From Pseudomonas fragi (GTDB taxonomy: Bacteria; Pseudomonadota; Gammaproteobacteria; Pseudomonadales; Pseudomonadaceae): a stretch of DNA of 64,000 bases. Numbering within the stretch: the first letter of the stretch is position 1; each line of letters begins with the position of its first letter. The notes beneath the pieces are model-generated. The model was not told the DNA's origin and searched no databases. It saw nothing but the letters and a program-made list of their open reading frames with translations. The stretch spans positions 1,860,001 through 1,924,000 of the forward strand of contig NZ_CP104861.1 of assembly GCF_025426255.1 (NCBI RefSeq), read 5' to 3'. The position numbers and the translations under genes are program-made. Of the stretch, positions 52,317 to 61,080 are shown one piece after another.

Positions 52317-54509
52317 ATGCCGAAAAGTGTTGCCTTGTCGCCGGCCTCGCCGTGGGTCGAGCTCAGTTCCACTGACGCCGATTGGAAGCAGGCCGATCCT
52401 GCGTTGCTGGGCACCATGCTCAGCCAATTACACCTGATCCGAGCCTTTGAAGAGACCGTGCTGGAATTGGCAGGCGAAGGCCTGGTGCATGGTCCGGCGC
52501 ATTCGAGCATCGGTCAGGAAGGAGGCGCGGTAGGTTCGATCGTTGCGTTGGGCGCGGCGGATGAAGTCAATGGTTCGCACCGGGGGCATCACCAGTTTCT
52601 GGCCAAGGCGCTGGTGTACCTGATGCCCACTGGTATCGACCCGAAATCGCCTGTCACTGCGCCGATCCAGGATTTGCTGCAACGCACCCTGGCGGAAATC
52701 CTGGGCCTGGCCCAGGGGTTTTGCAAAGGCCGTGGTGGTTCGATGCATCTGCAGTGGGCCGAGGCTGGTGCCCTGGGAACCAACGCTATCGTCGGTGGCG
52801 GGGTACCGCTGGCAGCCGGTGCCGCCTGGGCCCATCGGCATGCCCGGACCGACACCGTGGCGGTGACCTATTTCGGTGATGGCGCGGTAAACATCGGTTC
52901 GGTGCTGGAAACCATGAACCTGGCAGCGGCCTGGAAACTGCCGCTTTGTTTCTTCATTGAAAACAATCTGTACGCGGTCTCCACCACGGTTGAGGAAGCC
53001 ACTGCCGAGCCACGTCTGTCGGCGCGCGGGCAGGGTTTCAATATCCCGAGCTGGAAGGTCGATGGTATGGACCCGCTGGCGGTCTACCTGGCCATGCAGC
53101 AAGCGCTGGCGCATATGCGCGCGGGCAACGGTCCAACCGTTATCGAGGCTGATGTGTACCGGTTCTTTCATCAAAACGGACCGTTCCCTGGCAGCGCATT
53201 CGGTTACCGCAGCAAGGAAGAAGAACAGAGCTGGCGTGCCCGTGATCCGTTGGAGCGTCTGGCGCGGGAAATGAAAAAACGCGACCTGATCGACGACGCC
53301 GGATTGGCCGATCTGCGTCAAACCATCAAGCTGGCTATGGTTCAGGCGGCTGCCGCATTGCTCGAAGCCGACCCGGCTGGTAAACCGGGCAAACGACGGA
53401 TTCGTCCCGAGTTGTGGCCGTCGCCGGACTTTCGCGATGTCGGTATTCGTGGTGACCTCAGTGAACTGGCCTCTGCCCGCACCTGTGAACAGGCGACCTA
53501 TAGCGGTGGCCTGGAGCCACGCAAGTTCATCGACGCCATCGCCGATGTGATGAACAGGCGCATGGAAACCGATGACAGCATTGTCGTCATGGGCGAGGAC
53601 GTACACCGTCTAAAGGGCGGAACCAACGGCGCCACTCGCGGCCTGAAAGAGCGTTTTCCGGAGCGCATACTCGGCACCCCTATCAGTGAAAACGCTTTCT
53701 GTGGGCTGGGTGGCGGTATGGCCCTGGATGGGCGTTTCAAACCGGTGGTGGAGTTTATGTACCCCGACTTTATGTGGGTCGCCGCCGACCAGGTATTCAA
53801 CCAGATCGGCAAGGCCCGGCACATGTTCGGCGGGCAAAGTGACGTACCACTGGTGCTGCGTACCAAGATTGCCATGGGCACCGGCTACGGTTCGCAGCAC
53901 TCCATGGATCCGGCCGGAATCTACGTGACCAATCCGGGCTGGCGCATCGTTGCGGCTTCCACGCCGTTCGACTACATAGGCTTGATGAACACCGCGCTGG
54001 CCTGCAAGGACCCGGTGCTGGTGATCGAGCACGTCGATCTGTACACCCAGAACGGCGAAGTGCCTGTGGACGACCTGGACTATCAGATCCCGTTCGGTAC
54101 TGCCGCCGTGCGCCGTGAAGGTCGCGACCTGACCATCCTTACGTACTTGAGCATGGTCGGGCACTCGCTGGAAGCGGTGGCACAGACCGGTATCGATGCC
54201 GAAGTCATTGACCTGCGTTTCCTCGACCGTGCCAGCTTTGACTGGGCCACGGTCGAGGCGAGCATTCGCAAGACCAATAATGTACTGATCGTCGAGCAGG
54301 GCGCACGGGGGACTTCCTACGGCGGTTGGCTGGCTGACGAACTGCAGCGCCGTTGCTTCGACTGGCTCGACCAACCGATCCAGCGCGTGACCGGTGGCGA
54401 AGGCTCACCAAGTATTTCAAAAGTCCTGGAGCGCGCCGCCTGTGCCCGCACCGAGGAAGTGATCGAAGGCCTGCAACAGGTCATCCGTGAAAAAGGGGCA
54501 CACCAATGA
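52317..54509 (+). CDS. TPP-dependent 2-oxoacid/acetoin-type dehydrogenase E1, fused alpha-beta
   Basis: A 730-residue single-chain E1. The alpha half (about 1-350) has the E1alpha start LHLIRAFEETVLEL and GRGGSMHL, and the TPP-binding motif GDGAVNIGSVLETMNLAAAW...IENN. The beta half (about 395-730) has DDSIVVMGEDVHRLKGGTNGATRGL, TPISENAFCGLGGGMAL and a transketolase C-terminal part. In most acetoin and branched-chain complexes the halves are separate genes. It decarboxylates or cleaves an oxo compound and passes the acyl group to E2. GGAG precedes the ATG at 52317; the stop overlaps the next start by 4 nt. Confidence 0.9.
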   Translation: MPKSVALSPASPWVELSSTDADWKQADPALLGTMLSQLHLIRAFEETVLELAGEGLVHGPAHSSIGQEGGAVGSIVALGAADEVNGSHRGHHQFLAKALVYLMPTGIDPKSPVTAPIQDLLQRTLAEILGLAQGFCKGRGGSMHLQWAEAGALGTNAIVGGGVPLAAGAAWAHRHARTDTVAVTYFGDGAVNIGSVLETMNLAAAWKLPLCFFIENNLYAVSTTVEEATAEPRLSARGQGFNIPSWKVDGMDPLAVYLAMQQALAHMRAGNGPTVIEADVYRFFHQNGPFPGSAFGYRSKEEEQSWRARDPLERLAREMKKRDLIDDAGLADLRQTIKLAMVQAAAALLEADPAGKPGKRRIRPELWPSPDFRDVGIRGDLSELASARTCEQATYSGGLEPRKFIDAIADVMNRRMETDDSIVVMGEDVHRLKGGTNGATRGLKERFPERILGTPISENAFCGLGGGMALDGRFKPVVEFMYPDFMWVAADQVFNQIGKARHMFGGQSDVPLVLRTKIAMGTGYGSQHSMDPAGIYVTNPGWRIVAASTPFDYIGLMNTALACKDPVLVIEHVDLYTQNGEVPVDDLDYQIPFGTAAVRREGRDLTILTYLSMVGHSLEAVAQTGIDAEVIDLRFLDRASFDWATVEASIRKTNNVLIVEQGARGTSYGGWLADELQRRCFDWLDQPIQRVTGGEGSPSISKVLERAACARTEEVIEGLQQVIREKGAHQ

Positions 54510-54991
54510 GTATGAATATGCTGGTTCCAATGGAAGTGGGAATTTGCTGCGTCGATCTCCCGGCCCTCAGCCGTTTTTATCAGAATGTGTTGGGTTTTAC
54601 CTTTGTCGCCCAGGTACATATGCCCGCTGCCGCCGCGCAACAGGTCGGTCTGAGCGAAGGCGGCTACAGCGTGGTGCGTCTGCAGACGCCCTACGGTGAA
54701 CGGATCAAGCTGCTGGCACCTGAGCGGGTGCCAACCCGGCATGAACAGGGGTTGATCCTCGACCGCCAGAATGCGAGCTACCTGACGTTCATTGTCGAAG
54801 ATATCGCCACTCTGGTGGCCGACCTGAAACATGCCGGCGCGAGCTTTTTCGCCGGTGATGCGCCGATCCAGCTGCGACCTGACGTGAAGGCTCTGTTCTG
54901 CCGAGACCCGGAAGGCAACGTGCTGGAACTCGTGGAATACGCCGACATCGCCGCCTACCGTCCCGACCTGTTCAACGACCGGAGTGCCTGA
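54506..54991 (+). CDS. VOC (glyoxalase/dioxygenase-fold) family protein
   Basis: A 161-residue protein with vicinal-oxygen-chelate fold features: VGICCVDLPALSRFYQNVLGF at the start, TFIVEDIATLVADLKHAGASF in the second half, and the end CRDPEGNVLELVEYAD, whose Glu is a typical metal ligand. VOC proteins act as lyases, isomerases, epimerases or dioxygenases. It is encoded between E1 and E2 with overlaps at both ends, so it is made in step with the complex. The specific reaction is unknown; isomerising or opening the substrate before E1 would fit. Confidence 0.82.
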   Translation: MSMNMLVPMEVGICCVDLPALSRFYQNVLGFTFVAQVHMPAAAAQQVGLSEGGYSVVRLQTPYGERIKLLAPERVPTRHEQGLILDRQNASYLTFIVEDIATLVADLKHAGASFFAGDAPIQLRPDVKALFCRDPEGNVLELVEYADIAAYRPDLFNDRSA

Positions 54992-56211
54992 TGGCCAAGC
55001 TCTTACATATGCCGGAGGTGTCGGCCAACGCTACCCACGCCGCGATCCAGAACTGGACCCTCAAGGAAGGCGACACGATTAGCGCCGGTGATTGCATTGC
55101 CGAGATCGAAACCGAAAAGGCGCTGGTCGAACTGGCAGCCGAAGAAGATGCGGTGCTGGGCAAGATCCTGGTCGAACCGGGGCGTGAGGTGGAAGTGGGG
55201 GCGCCGATTGGGGTGCTGTTTGCCAGAGGCGAAACTAATGTCGATATTGCGGCGCTATTGGCCAAGGCTGGTGCGCTGTCGGCGGCCAATGAACCGGTGG
55301 TGGATGCACCTGTGCTCCAGCCTCGGGCCGAGGTGGCACCTGCGATTGACGTCTGTCATAGCGAGCGCATCTTCGCCAGCCCTCTGGCCCGCCGCCTGGC
55401 GGCGGCCAAGGGCCTTGACCTGACGAGCCTCAAGGGCAGCGGGCCAAACGGGCGCATCGTCAAGCGCGACGTCGAGGCAGCACCCGCTGCCAATACAGCG
55501 CTCGCGTCGGTGGCGGCGCCGGTATCGGCTATCGACTTTGATGAAGTCCCGCACAGCAGTATGCGCAAGACCATTGCCCGGCGCCTGGTGGAGAGCAAGG
55601 CCACGGTCCCGCATTTCTATCTCGAGCTGGAGTGCCGGATGGAGCCTCTGCTGGCCCTTCGCGAGCAGGTCAACCGTACGGCATCGAGGAAGATTTCGAT
55701 CAACGATTTCATCGTCAAGGCGGTGGCCGTCGCCCTGCGGCAAGTTCCGGCAATGAACGTAACCTGGACCGAGACGGCGCTGCGCCGCTATCACCAGGCG
55801 GATGTCTGCGTGGCGGTCTCCACTGATAGCGGCCTGATTACGCCAGTGGTGCGCAATGCCGACAGCAAGGCTCTTTCGCAGATCAGCGCGGATGTGGCGG
55901 AGCTGGCCGGGCGTGCCCGCGACGGCCGTCTGCGCCCCGAGGAATACCAAGGTGGCAGTTTCACTATCAGTAATCTGGGAATGTTTGGCGTCGAGCAGTT
56001 CAGCGCCATCATCAATCCACCCCACGCGGCGATTCTGGCGGTGGGCGCAACGCAGCTGAAACCGGTGGTTGAAAACGGTGAGTTGACGGTCGGTTCGGTA
56101 CTGCGTTGCACCCTCTCGGTGGATCATCGGGCCGTGGATGGCGCACTGGCGGCGCAATGGCTGGCAGTGTTCAAGGGCCTGCTGGAAAACCCGTTGGGCA
56201 TGCTGATCTGA
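54991..56211 (+). CDS. Dihydrolipoamide acyltransferase E2 of the complex
   Basis: A 406-residue E2: lipoyl domain with the lipoylated Lys in EIETEKALVELAAEED (about 37-52), E3/E1-binding domain (ASPLARRLAAAKGLDLTSLKGSGPNGRIVKRDV, about 129-162) and a catalytic CAT-like domain with the active-site DHRAVDG near residue 375. It transfers the acyl group from E1 to CoA. Start and stop overlap or nearly touch its neighbours (1 nt with the VOC gene, 10 nt gap to E3). Confidence 0.92.
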   Translation: MAKLLHMPEVSANATHAAIQNWTLKEGDTISAGDCIAEIETEKALVELAAEEDAVLGKILVEPGREVEVGAPIGVLFARGETNVDIAALLAKAGALSAANEPVVDAPVLQPRAEVAPAIDVCHSERIFASPLARRLAAAKGLDLTSLKGSGPNGRIVKRDVEAAPAANTALASVAAPVSAIDFDEVPHSSMRKTIARRLVESKATVPHFYLELECRMEPLLALREQVNRTASRKISINDFIVKAVAVALRQVPAMNVTWTETALRRYHQADVCVAVSTDSGLITPVVRNADSKALSQISADVAELAGRARDGRLRPEEYQGGSFTISNLGMFGVEQFSAIINPPHAAILAVGATQLKPVVENGELTVGSVLRCTLSVDHRAVDGALAAQWLAVFKGLLENPLGMLI

Positions 56212-56221
56212 GGGAGTTGCC

Positions 56222-57613
56222 ATGAGCGAAATAAAATTTGATGTGATCGTCGTGGGTGGCGGTCCCGGCGGTTATGTGGCGGCCATCCGCGCCAGTCAGC
56301 TGGGGCTGCGCACGGCGTTGGTGGAAAAGGCGCAGTTGGGTGGGGTCTGCCTCAACTGGGGCTGTATTCCGACCAAGGCCCTATTGCGCAGTGCCGACGT
56401 ACTGCGCCTGATCGGCAATGCGAGCAGCTTTGGTATCGAGGTCGCAGCGGCCAGGCCAGACCTGAAGGCAATCGTCAAGCGTTCCCGCGATGTGGCCGCC
56501 CAGTTGCATCGGGGTGTCAGCGGGTTGATGAAAAAGCACCGCGTCCAGGTGTTCAACGGACATGCGCGACTGGATGGGCCGCAGCGGCTGAAAGTGACCG
56601 GGGAGAAGGGTGACTTTAGCCTGTCGGCGCCGCACATTATTCTGGCAACCGGTGCCCGGGCACGGGTACTGCCGGGCATGGAACCGGACGGTAAACATTT
56701 CTGGACCTACCGCCAGGCGCTGGTGCCGGACAGCGTGCCCAAGCGGCTGGTGATCATCGGCGCGGGTGCGATCGGTGTCGAGTTCGCCAGTTTCTATCAC
56801 GCTCTTGGCGCCCAGGTCAGCCTGGTGGAAATGGCTGAGCGGATTCTCCCGATAGAGGATCAAGAGATCAGTGCCCATGTGGCGCAGGCCCTGACTCGTG
56901 ACGGTATCCGGCTGTACACCGGCTGTGCGCTGCAAGGCAGCAAGGTGGAGCAGGGCATAGTGCAGTTGCGTCTGGAAGGAAAGAGCAATGAAACGCTGGA
57001 GGCCGACGTAGTGCTGGTGGCTGCGGGGATTGTCGGTAACGTTGAGGAACTGGGGTTGGAAAGCACTGGGGTCAAGGTGCAGCACACCCATGTATTGGTG
57101 GATGAGTTTTGCCGCACGGGCGAGCCGGGCGTATACGCCATTGGTGATCTTGCCGGGGCGCCGTGGCTGGCGCACAAGGCCAGTCACGAAGCCGTGCTTT
57201 GTGTTGAAAAAATCGCGGGTTTGAATCCCCATCCATTGGATTCCCGGAGCGTGCCGGCCTGTACCTATAGCCACCCGCAAGTCGCCAGCGTCGGCTACAC
57301 CGAAGCCCAGGCGCGCAGTGCCGGCAAGACAATCAGGGTCGGCAAGTTCCCCTTTGCGGCTAACGGCAAGGCGATTGCCATGGGCGCTACGGAGGGTTTC
57401 GTCAAGGTCGTGTTCGACGCGGCCAGCGGCGAGTTGCTGGGCGCCCATATGGTCGGGGAGGAGGTTACCGAAATGATTCAGGGCTACGCCATCGCACGGG
57501 GGCTGGAGACCACAGAGGCTGAACTGATCGACAGTATCCTGCCACACCCGACCATGTCCGAAGCCATGCATGAAGCGGTACTGGCAGCCTACGACCGTGC
57601 CCTGCATGGCTGA
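56222..57613 (+). CDS. Dihydrolipoamide dehydrogenase E3 of the complex
   Basis: A 463-residue flavoprotein that re-oxidises the lipoyl group with NAD+. It has FAD motif VIVVGGGPGGYVAAIRASQLG (8-28), the redox disulfide GGVCLNWGCIPTKAL, the NAD motif VIIGAGAIGVEF and the active-site His in ILPHPTMSEA near the C terminus. A dedicated E3 encoded with its own E1 and E2 shows that the complex is self-contained. Last gene of the operon. Confidence 0.94.
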   Translation: MSEIKFDVIVVGGGPGGYVAAIRASQLGLRTALVEKAQLGGVCLNWGCIPTKALLRSADVLRLIGNASSFGIEVAAARPDLKAIVKRSRDVAAQLHRGVSGLMKKHRVQVFNGHARLDGPQRLKVTGEKGDFSLSAPHIILATGARARVLPGMEPDGKHFWTYRQALVPDSVPKRLVIIGAGAIGVEFASFYHALGAQVSLVEMAERILPIEDQEISAHVAQALTRDGIRLYTGCALQGSKVEQGIVQLRLEGKSNETLEADVVLVAAGIVGNVEELGLESTGVKVQHTHVLVDEFCRTGEPGVYAIGDLAGAPWLAHKASHEAVLCVEKIAGLNPHPLDSRSVPACTYSHPQVASVGYTEAQARSAGKTIRVGKFPFAANGKAIAMGATEGFVKVVFDAASGELLGAHMVGEEVTEMIQGYAIARGLETTEAELIDSILPHPTMSEAMHEAVLAAYDRALHG

Positions 57614-58797
57614 GCGCAGCATGGATTGCGCTCCTTTCTGCGGCCGCTGGGCGGATGGGGCAGACGAGTTTTCGAAGAGCTTCCTCGGCTTGTAAGTCGC
57701 CCTGAGCCGGGCCCCATCACTATCAGGTTACAGTGTCAGGGCCCGGGTTCGGGCCTGAACCACCGCCTCTATTACCTGGCAGACTCCGGCCATATCCTCT
57801 GTACTCAATATGTTGAGCGTTTTAAGTGCTTCGCTAAAGCCCTCTGCGCGTTCGCATGCCATGCGAACTTGCAGGGTGTTTTTAGCGCCCTTGATAGCAT
57901 TAAGTTGACGGTGCAAGCCGACACGTACCGCGTCGGGCATGCAAAGAGTTATAAAGGAACCAACACCTTTGCAGTAACGTATGCTCATCGCTTTATATAC
58001 CCAATCCATGTGATTTTAAAGCTGACACTAAGGGTGTTCTATTGGCGCTGCTTGTAGTGTTTTGCACGCTTGCCAAGTGTAATTTGTCAAGATTTTTATA
58101 TGTGTTTGCGGCAGGTCAGTTCAGGTCTTTAAAGCGCTTGGCTCAAGGCTTTCATGCTTTGTTTGCACTGTTTTAGTGCCTGCCGGACTGCGTTGTAGTT
58201 CGCAGATTCTCGGTAGGTAATGTGCCGGGTCTGGGCGGTCAGGGGTGTCACAATAAGTTCATTTAATGTTGGCCGTCTTAGTGTGTACCGCCTATCAAGT
58301 ATTATTGCGGAGGTTTTATGGGGTGGGTAGTTATACTTTTTATATAACTATTTAGTTTTGATAGCTTCGGAGTTGGTAACTGCTGGGTGTCCGCTGACAG
58401 CTGAAATCGGTGGATTAAGGGGGTAGTCATTCAAGCCCTGCCAGATTGGCCGTTAGCCATGCCCTGTGTACTGCGTGCGTGAACCGGGTAGTGAGCTGCC
58501 CGGCAAGCGTTTGGCTGCTGATTCGTTATAGCTCGAATCTAGTCTCTTATTCCATAAAACAAGTACAAATAGGTTTTATAGTACGTTTTAATCTATCAAG
58601 GTGGCTGAAGTGATTGGCGTGCTGGTCTTTGAAAGCAATAGCGCTCTTACCCTTGAGCCCACGATTTTTTTCGCACTCGGCTCTATCTCACGTGGGCAGT
58701 TTTATTCGGTTTGTGCCGCCTCGAACGCAACTTCGGCAAAGGTCCGTAAATCAGCGGTCAGTCTGCCCATTTAATTATTCTACTTTCAGGAAGAACG
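57614..58797. other. Gene-poor gap of about 1.2 kb
   Basis: Lower GC than the flanking operons. The only candidates are a minus-strand ORF at 57728-58009 and a minus-strand protein-like frame ending at 58129. The latter starts at a GTG at 58251 (MTPLTAQTRHITYRESANYN...QAL, 40 residues) and is open without a start codon up to about 58350. No RNA gene or mobile element was recognised. Confidence 0.45.
57728..58009 (-). CDS. Possible small helical protein (93 aa)
   Basis: 93 codons. The second half reads like a compact helical protein (LHRQLNAIKGAKNTLQVRMA, CERAEGFSEALKTLNI, STEDMAGVCQVIEAVVQAR). The start is unclear: ATG at 58009, 57988 or 57940, none with a good ribosome binding site. The plus-strand ORF over the same bases is less convincing. 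Unknown function. Confidence 0.45.
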   Translation of the reverse strand: MDWVYKAMSIRYCKGVGSFITLCMPDAVRVGLHRQLNAIKGAKNTLQVRMACERAEGFSEALKTLNILSTEDMAGVCQVIEAVVQARTRALTL

Positions 58798-60180
58798 ATG
58801 TCTGATCCAAAACCTCTGTTGTTTGCGCTCTATGAGCAAGCGAGTGTTGGCTGTGGTGGCGCCCCCAGCCTCTGGACACACCCGGCTGACGAGCGATTGA
58901 GCATCAACTCTTTAGGGTACTGGTCGAATCTGGCGCGTATTGCCGATCAGGCGCATATGGACATGCTGTTTTTCGGAGATGTCCTGGGCTTCTACGATGT
59001 GTTTGGCGGTAATGCCGAGGCTGCGATGAAGTGGGCCGTGGAAGCACCGGCAAACGACCCGTTGATGATTATTCCGGCACTGGCGGCAGTCACCGAGAAC
59101 CTGGCCTTTGGCGTCACGGTAACTACCAGCTACGAGCATCCGTTCACCCATGCCCGGCGCTTCAGCACATTGGATCATCTGACCAATGGCCGGATAGGCT
59201 GGAATATCGTGACGTCGTACCTGTCGAGTGCCGCTCGAAATTTCGGCCTGGAACAGATGATCAAGCATGACGATCGCTATGAGCGTGCGGAAGAATTTCT
59301 CGACGTAACCTATAAGCTTTGGGAGGGCAGTTGGGCCGATGATGCTGTGGTCGCCGACAAGGCGCGTCAGCTTTATGCGCATGGTGATCGCGTGCGTCCT
59401 ATCAACCATGTCGGGGAGCATTATCGCGTAGCCGGGCCGCACTTGACGGCTCCGTCGCCGCAACGTACACCGCTGCTGATCCAGGCAGGCTGGTCAGGTC
59501 GTGGACGTGAGTTTGCGGCCAAGCACGCGGAACTGATTTTCGTTGCCAAGTCTAACCCGCATGAGATCCGCCAAGGGCTGGAGGAGATCTGGGCTCAGGC
59601 CCAGGCGCGCGGCCGCGCGGCTGAAGATGTCAAATCGCTGACTGTGTTGCGCATCGTAACGGCCAAAACGGAAATTGAAGCCCAGCGCAAATATGATCAA
59701 CTGCAGAGCAATTACCACTTGCAGGCGCAACTGGTCAGTTATGCAGGTGATACCGGTATCGACATCAGTCGCTACGCGGACGGTGATGCGCTCTCTACTC
59801 ACACCGAAGGCATGACTTCCTATGTGATGCGTGCAGATGGTAGCGGTAAACCGTTAACGGCGGGTGACGTCAAACAACGTTTTGCCAACGTTACTCGTGG
59901 CAGCGATTTGATTCTGGTGGGCACCCCGCAACAGGTTGCAGACCGGATTGAGGAGCACGCTCGCATTTCCGGTACCAGCGGCTACATGCTCAATCCGTTG
60001 ATCAGTCCTGGCAGTCTTGAAGACTTTGTAGAACTGATTATTCCCGAATTGCAAAAACGTGGCTTGTATCGCACCGAGCCTCAGAGCGGGACCTTGCGCT
60101 CGCGATTGCGCGCAGACGGCGCCAGTCACTTACCAGCGTCAGCTTATGGTGCATCGTTTCGCTTCGATCAAGGTTTATAG
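58798..60180 (+). CDS. FMN-dependent monooxygenase, NtaA/SnaA/DszA family
   Basis: A 460-residue luciferase-like flavin monooxygenase: start LLFALYEQASVGC, then ADQAHMDMLFFGDVLGFY, TTSYEHPFTHARRFSTLDHLTNGRIGWNIVTS and the late LIQAGWSGRGREFAAKHAELIFV. Such enzymes use reduced FMN from a separate reductase to cleave C-N or C-S bonds or oxidise nitrilotriacetate-like and sulfur compounds. AGGAAG precedes the ATG. The small hydrolase downstream may act on the product. The substrate is unknown. Confidence 0.9.
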   Translation: MSDPKPLLFALYEQASVGCGGAPSLWTHPADERLSINSLGYWSNLARIADQAHMDMLFFGDVLGFYDVFGGNAEAAMKWAVEAPANDPLMIIPALAAVTENLAFGVTVTTSYEHPFTHARRFSTLDHLTNGRIGWNIVTSYLSSAARNFGLEQMIKHDDRYERAEEFLDVTYKLWEGSWADDAVVADKARQLYAHGDRVRPINHVGEHYRVAGPHLTAPSPQRTPLLIQAGWSGRGREFAAKHAELIFVAKSNPHEIRQGLEEIWAQAQARGRAAEDVKSLTVLRIVTAKTEIEAQRKYDQLQSNYHLQAQLVSYAGDTGIDISRYADGDALSTHTEGMTSYVMRADGSGKPLTAGDVKQRFANVTRGSDLILVGTPQQVADRIEEHARISGTSGYMLNPLISPGSLEDFVELIIPELQKRGLYRTEPQSGTLRSRLRADGASHLPASAYGASFRFDQGL

Positions 60181-60333
60181 GGGGAATCTGCGCAGACCAC
60201 CCATTTGCAGGCGCAGAGGCTTAAAACAAGGCAGGGGCAACTTCAGAAGGTTGTTTGGCAACCCGTACAATGCCGCTACTTTCGCTATTTGCCCCTGTTG
60301 CTGACGTTTTAATCCACCTCAAGGACCGCGCCG

Positions 60334-60945
60334 ATGATTACCTCTCCTGACCAACTTCTTTTTCTGCCAGGTGCCTCCGGCAACACACAGTTCTGGCATC
60401 CAGTTGCGCAAAAGCTTGCCACTCGAGCGCAGAAGTTCCATGTGGGCTGGCCTGGTTTTGGCGATACACCCTCTATTCCTGGCGTGAACAGCATGGATGA
60501 TCTGGTTGTGCGGGTGCTTGGCGATATCGATCAACCGACGGCGTTAGTCGGTCAGTCCATGGGCGGTATTGTTGCTGTGCGTGTGGCGCTTGAGCGCCCT
60601 GAACTGATCACGCATCTGGTACTGACCGTTACCTCTGGGGGTGTCGATATGTCCGCCCAGGGAGCGCAGGATTGGCGCGATGAATTTGCTGCCGATAATC
60701 CGACCTTGCCGCGCTGGTTTCTGGACGATCATACCGACCTTACGCATCGACTGGCCGAGCTGCGTATGCCAGTACTGCTTCTTTGGGGCGATTGCGACCC
60801 TATCAGCCCGGTTCGTGTCGGGGAGCGTCTTGCGCAACTCATTCCACGGGTTGAAATGCATGTGCTTGCCGGCGGCGGGCATGATCTGGGATTTACCCAT
60901 GCCGATGAAGTGGCCAGCTTGATCGATAAGCATCTGGCTTACTGA
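60334..60945 (+). CDS. Alpha/beta hydrolase (short, 203 aa)
   Basis: A 203-residue alpha/beta hydrolase with FLPGASGNTQFW, nucleophile GQSMGG (near nt 60555), the acid in WGDCDPISP and the His in GGGHDLGFTH. It lacks most of the cap domain found in longer members. It lies about 150 nt after the monooxygenase on the same strand and ends before a strong bidirectional terminator. Confidence 0.83.
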   Translation: MITSPDQLLFLPGASGNTQFWHPVAQKLATRAQKFHVGWPGFGDTPSIPGVNSMDDLVVRVLGDIDQPTALVGQSMGGIVAVRVALERPELITHLVLTVTSGGVDMSAQGAQDWRDEFAADNPTLPRWFLDDHTDLTHRLAELRMPVLLLWGDCDPISPVRVGERLAQLIPRVEMHVLAGGGHDLGFTHADEVASLIDKHLAY

Positions 60946-61018
60946 TGCAATTGGTCCAAGCGGCTGTTCGCCTCTTGGACCTGGACGTCGCTGGTCTCGC
61001 TATGCCCTTGCTGAAACG

Positions 61019-61045
61019 ACAACCCCCGGTTTTTCCGGGGGTTGT
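61019..61045. terminator. Bidirectional rho-independent terminator
   Basis: ACAACCCCCGG / CCGGGGGTTGT, a perfect 11-bp stem with a TTTTT loop, between the convergent hydrolase and gltP genes. Confidence 0.85.
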
Positions 61046-61080
61046 GTGAAGCCAGAATCATGCTTTCAGGCGTACGGGTT

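Noticed and set aside
57626..58057. 143-codon plus-strand ORF after the E3 gene
   Set aside because: No ribosome binding site and unlikely composition; the minus-strand frame there looks better.
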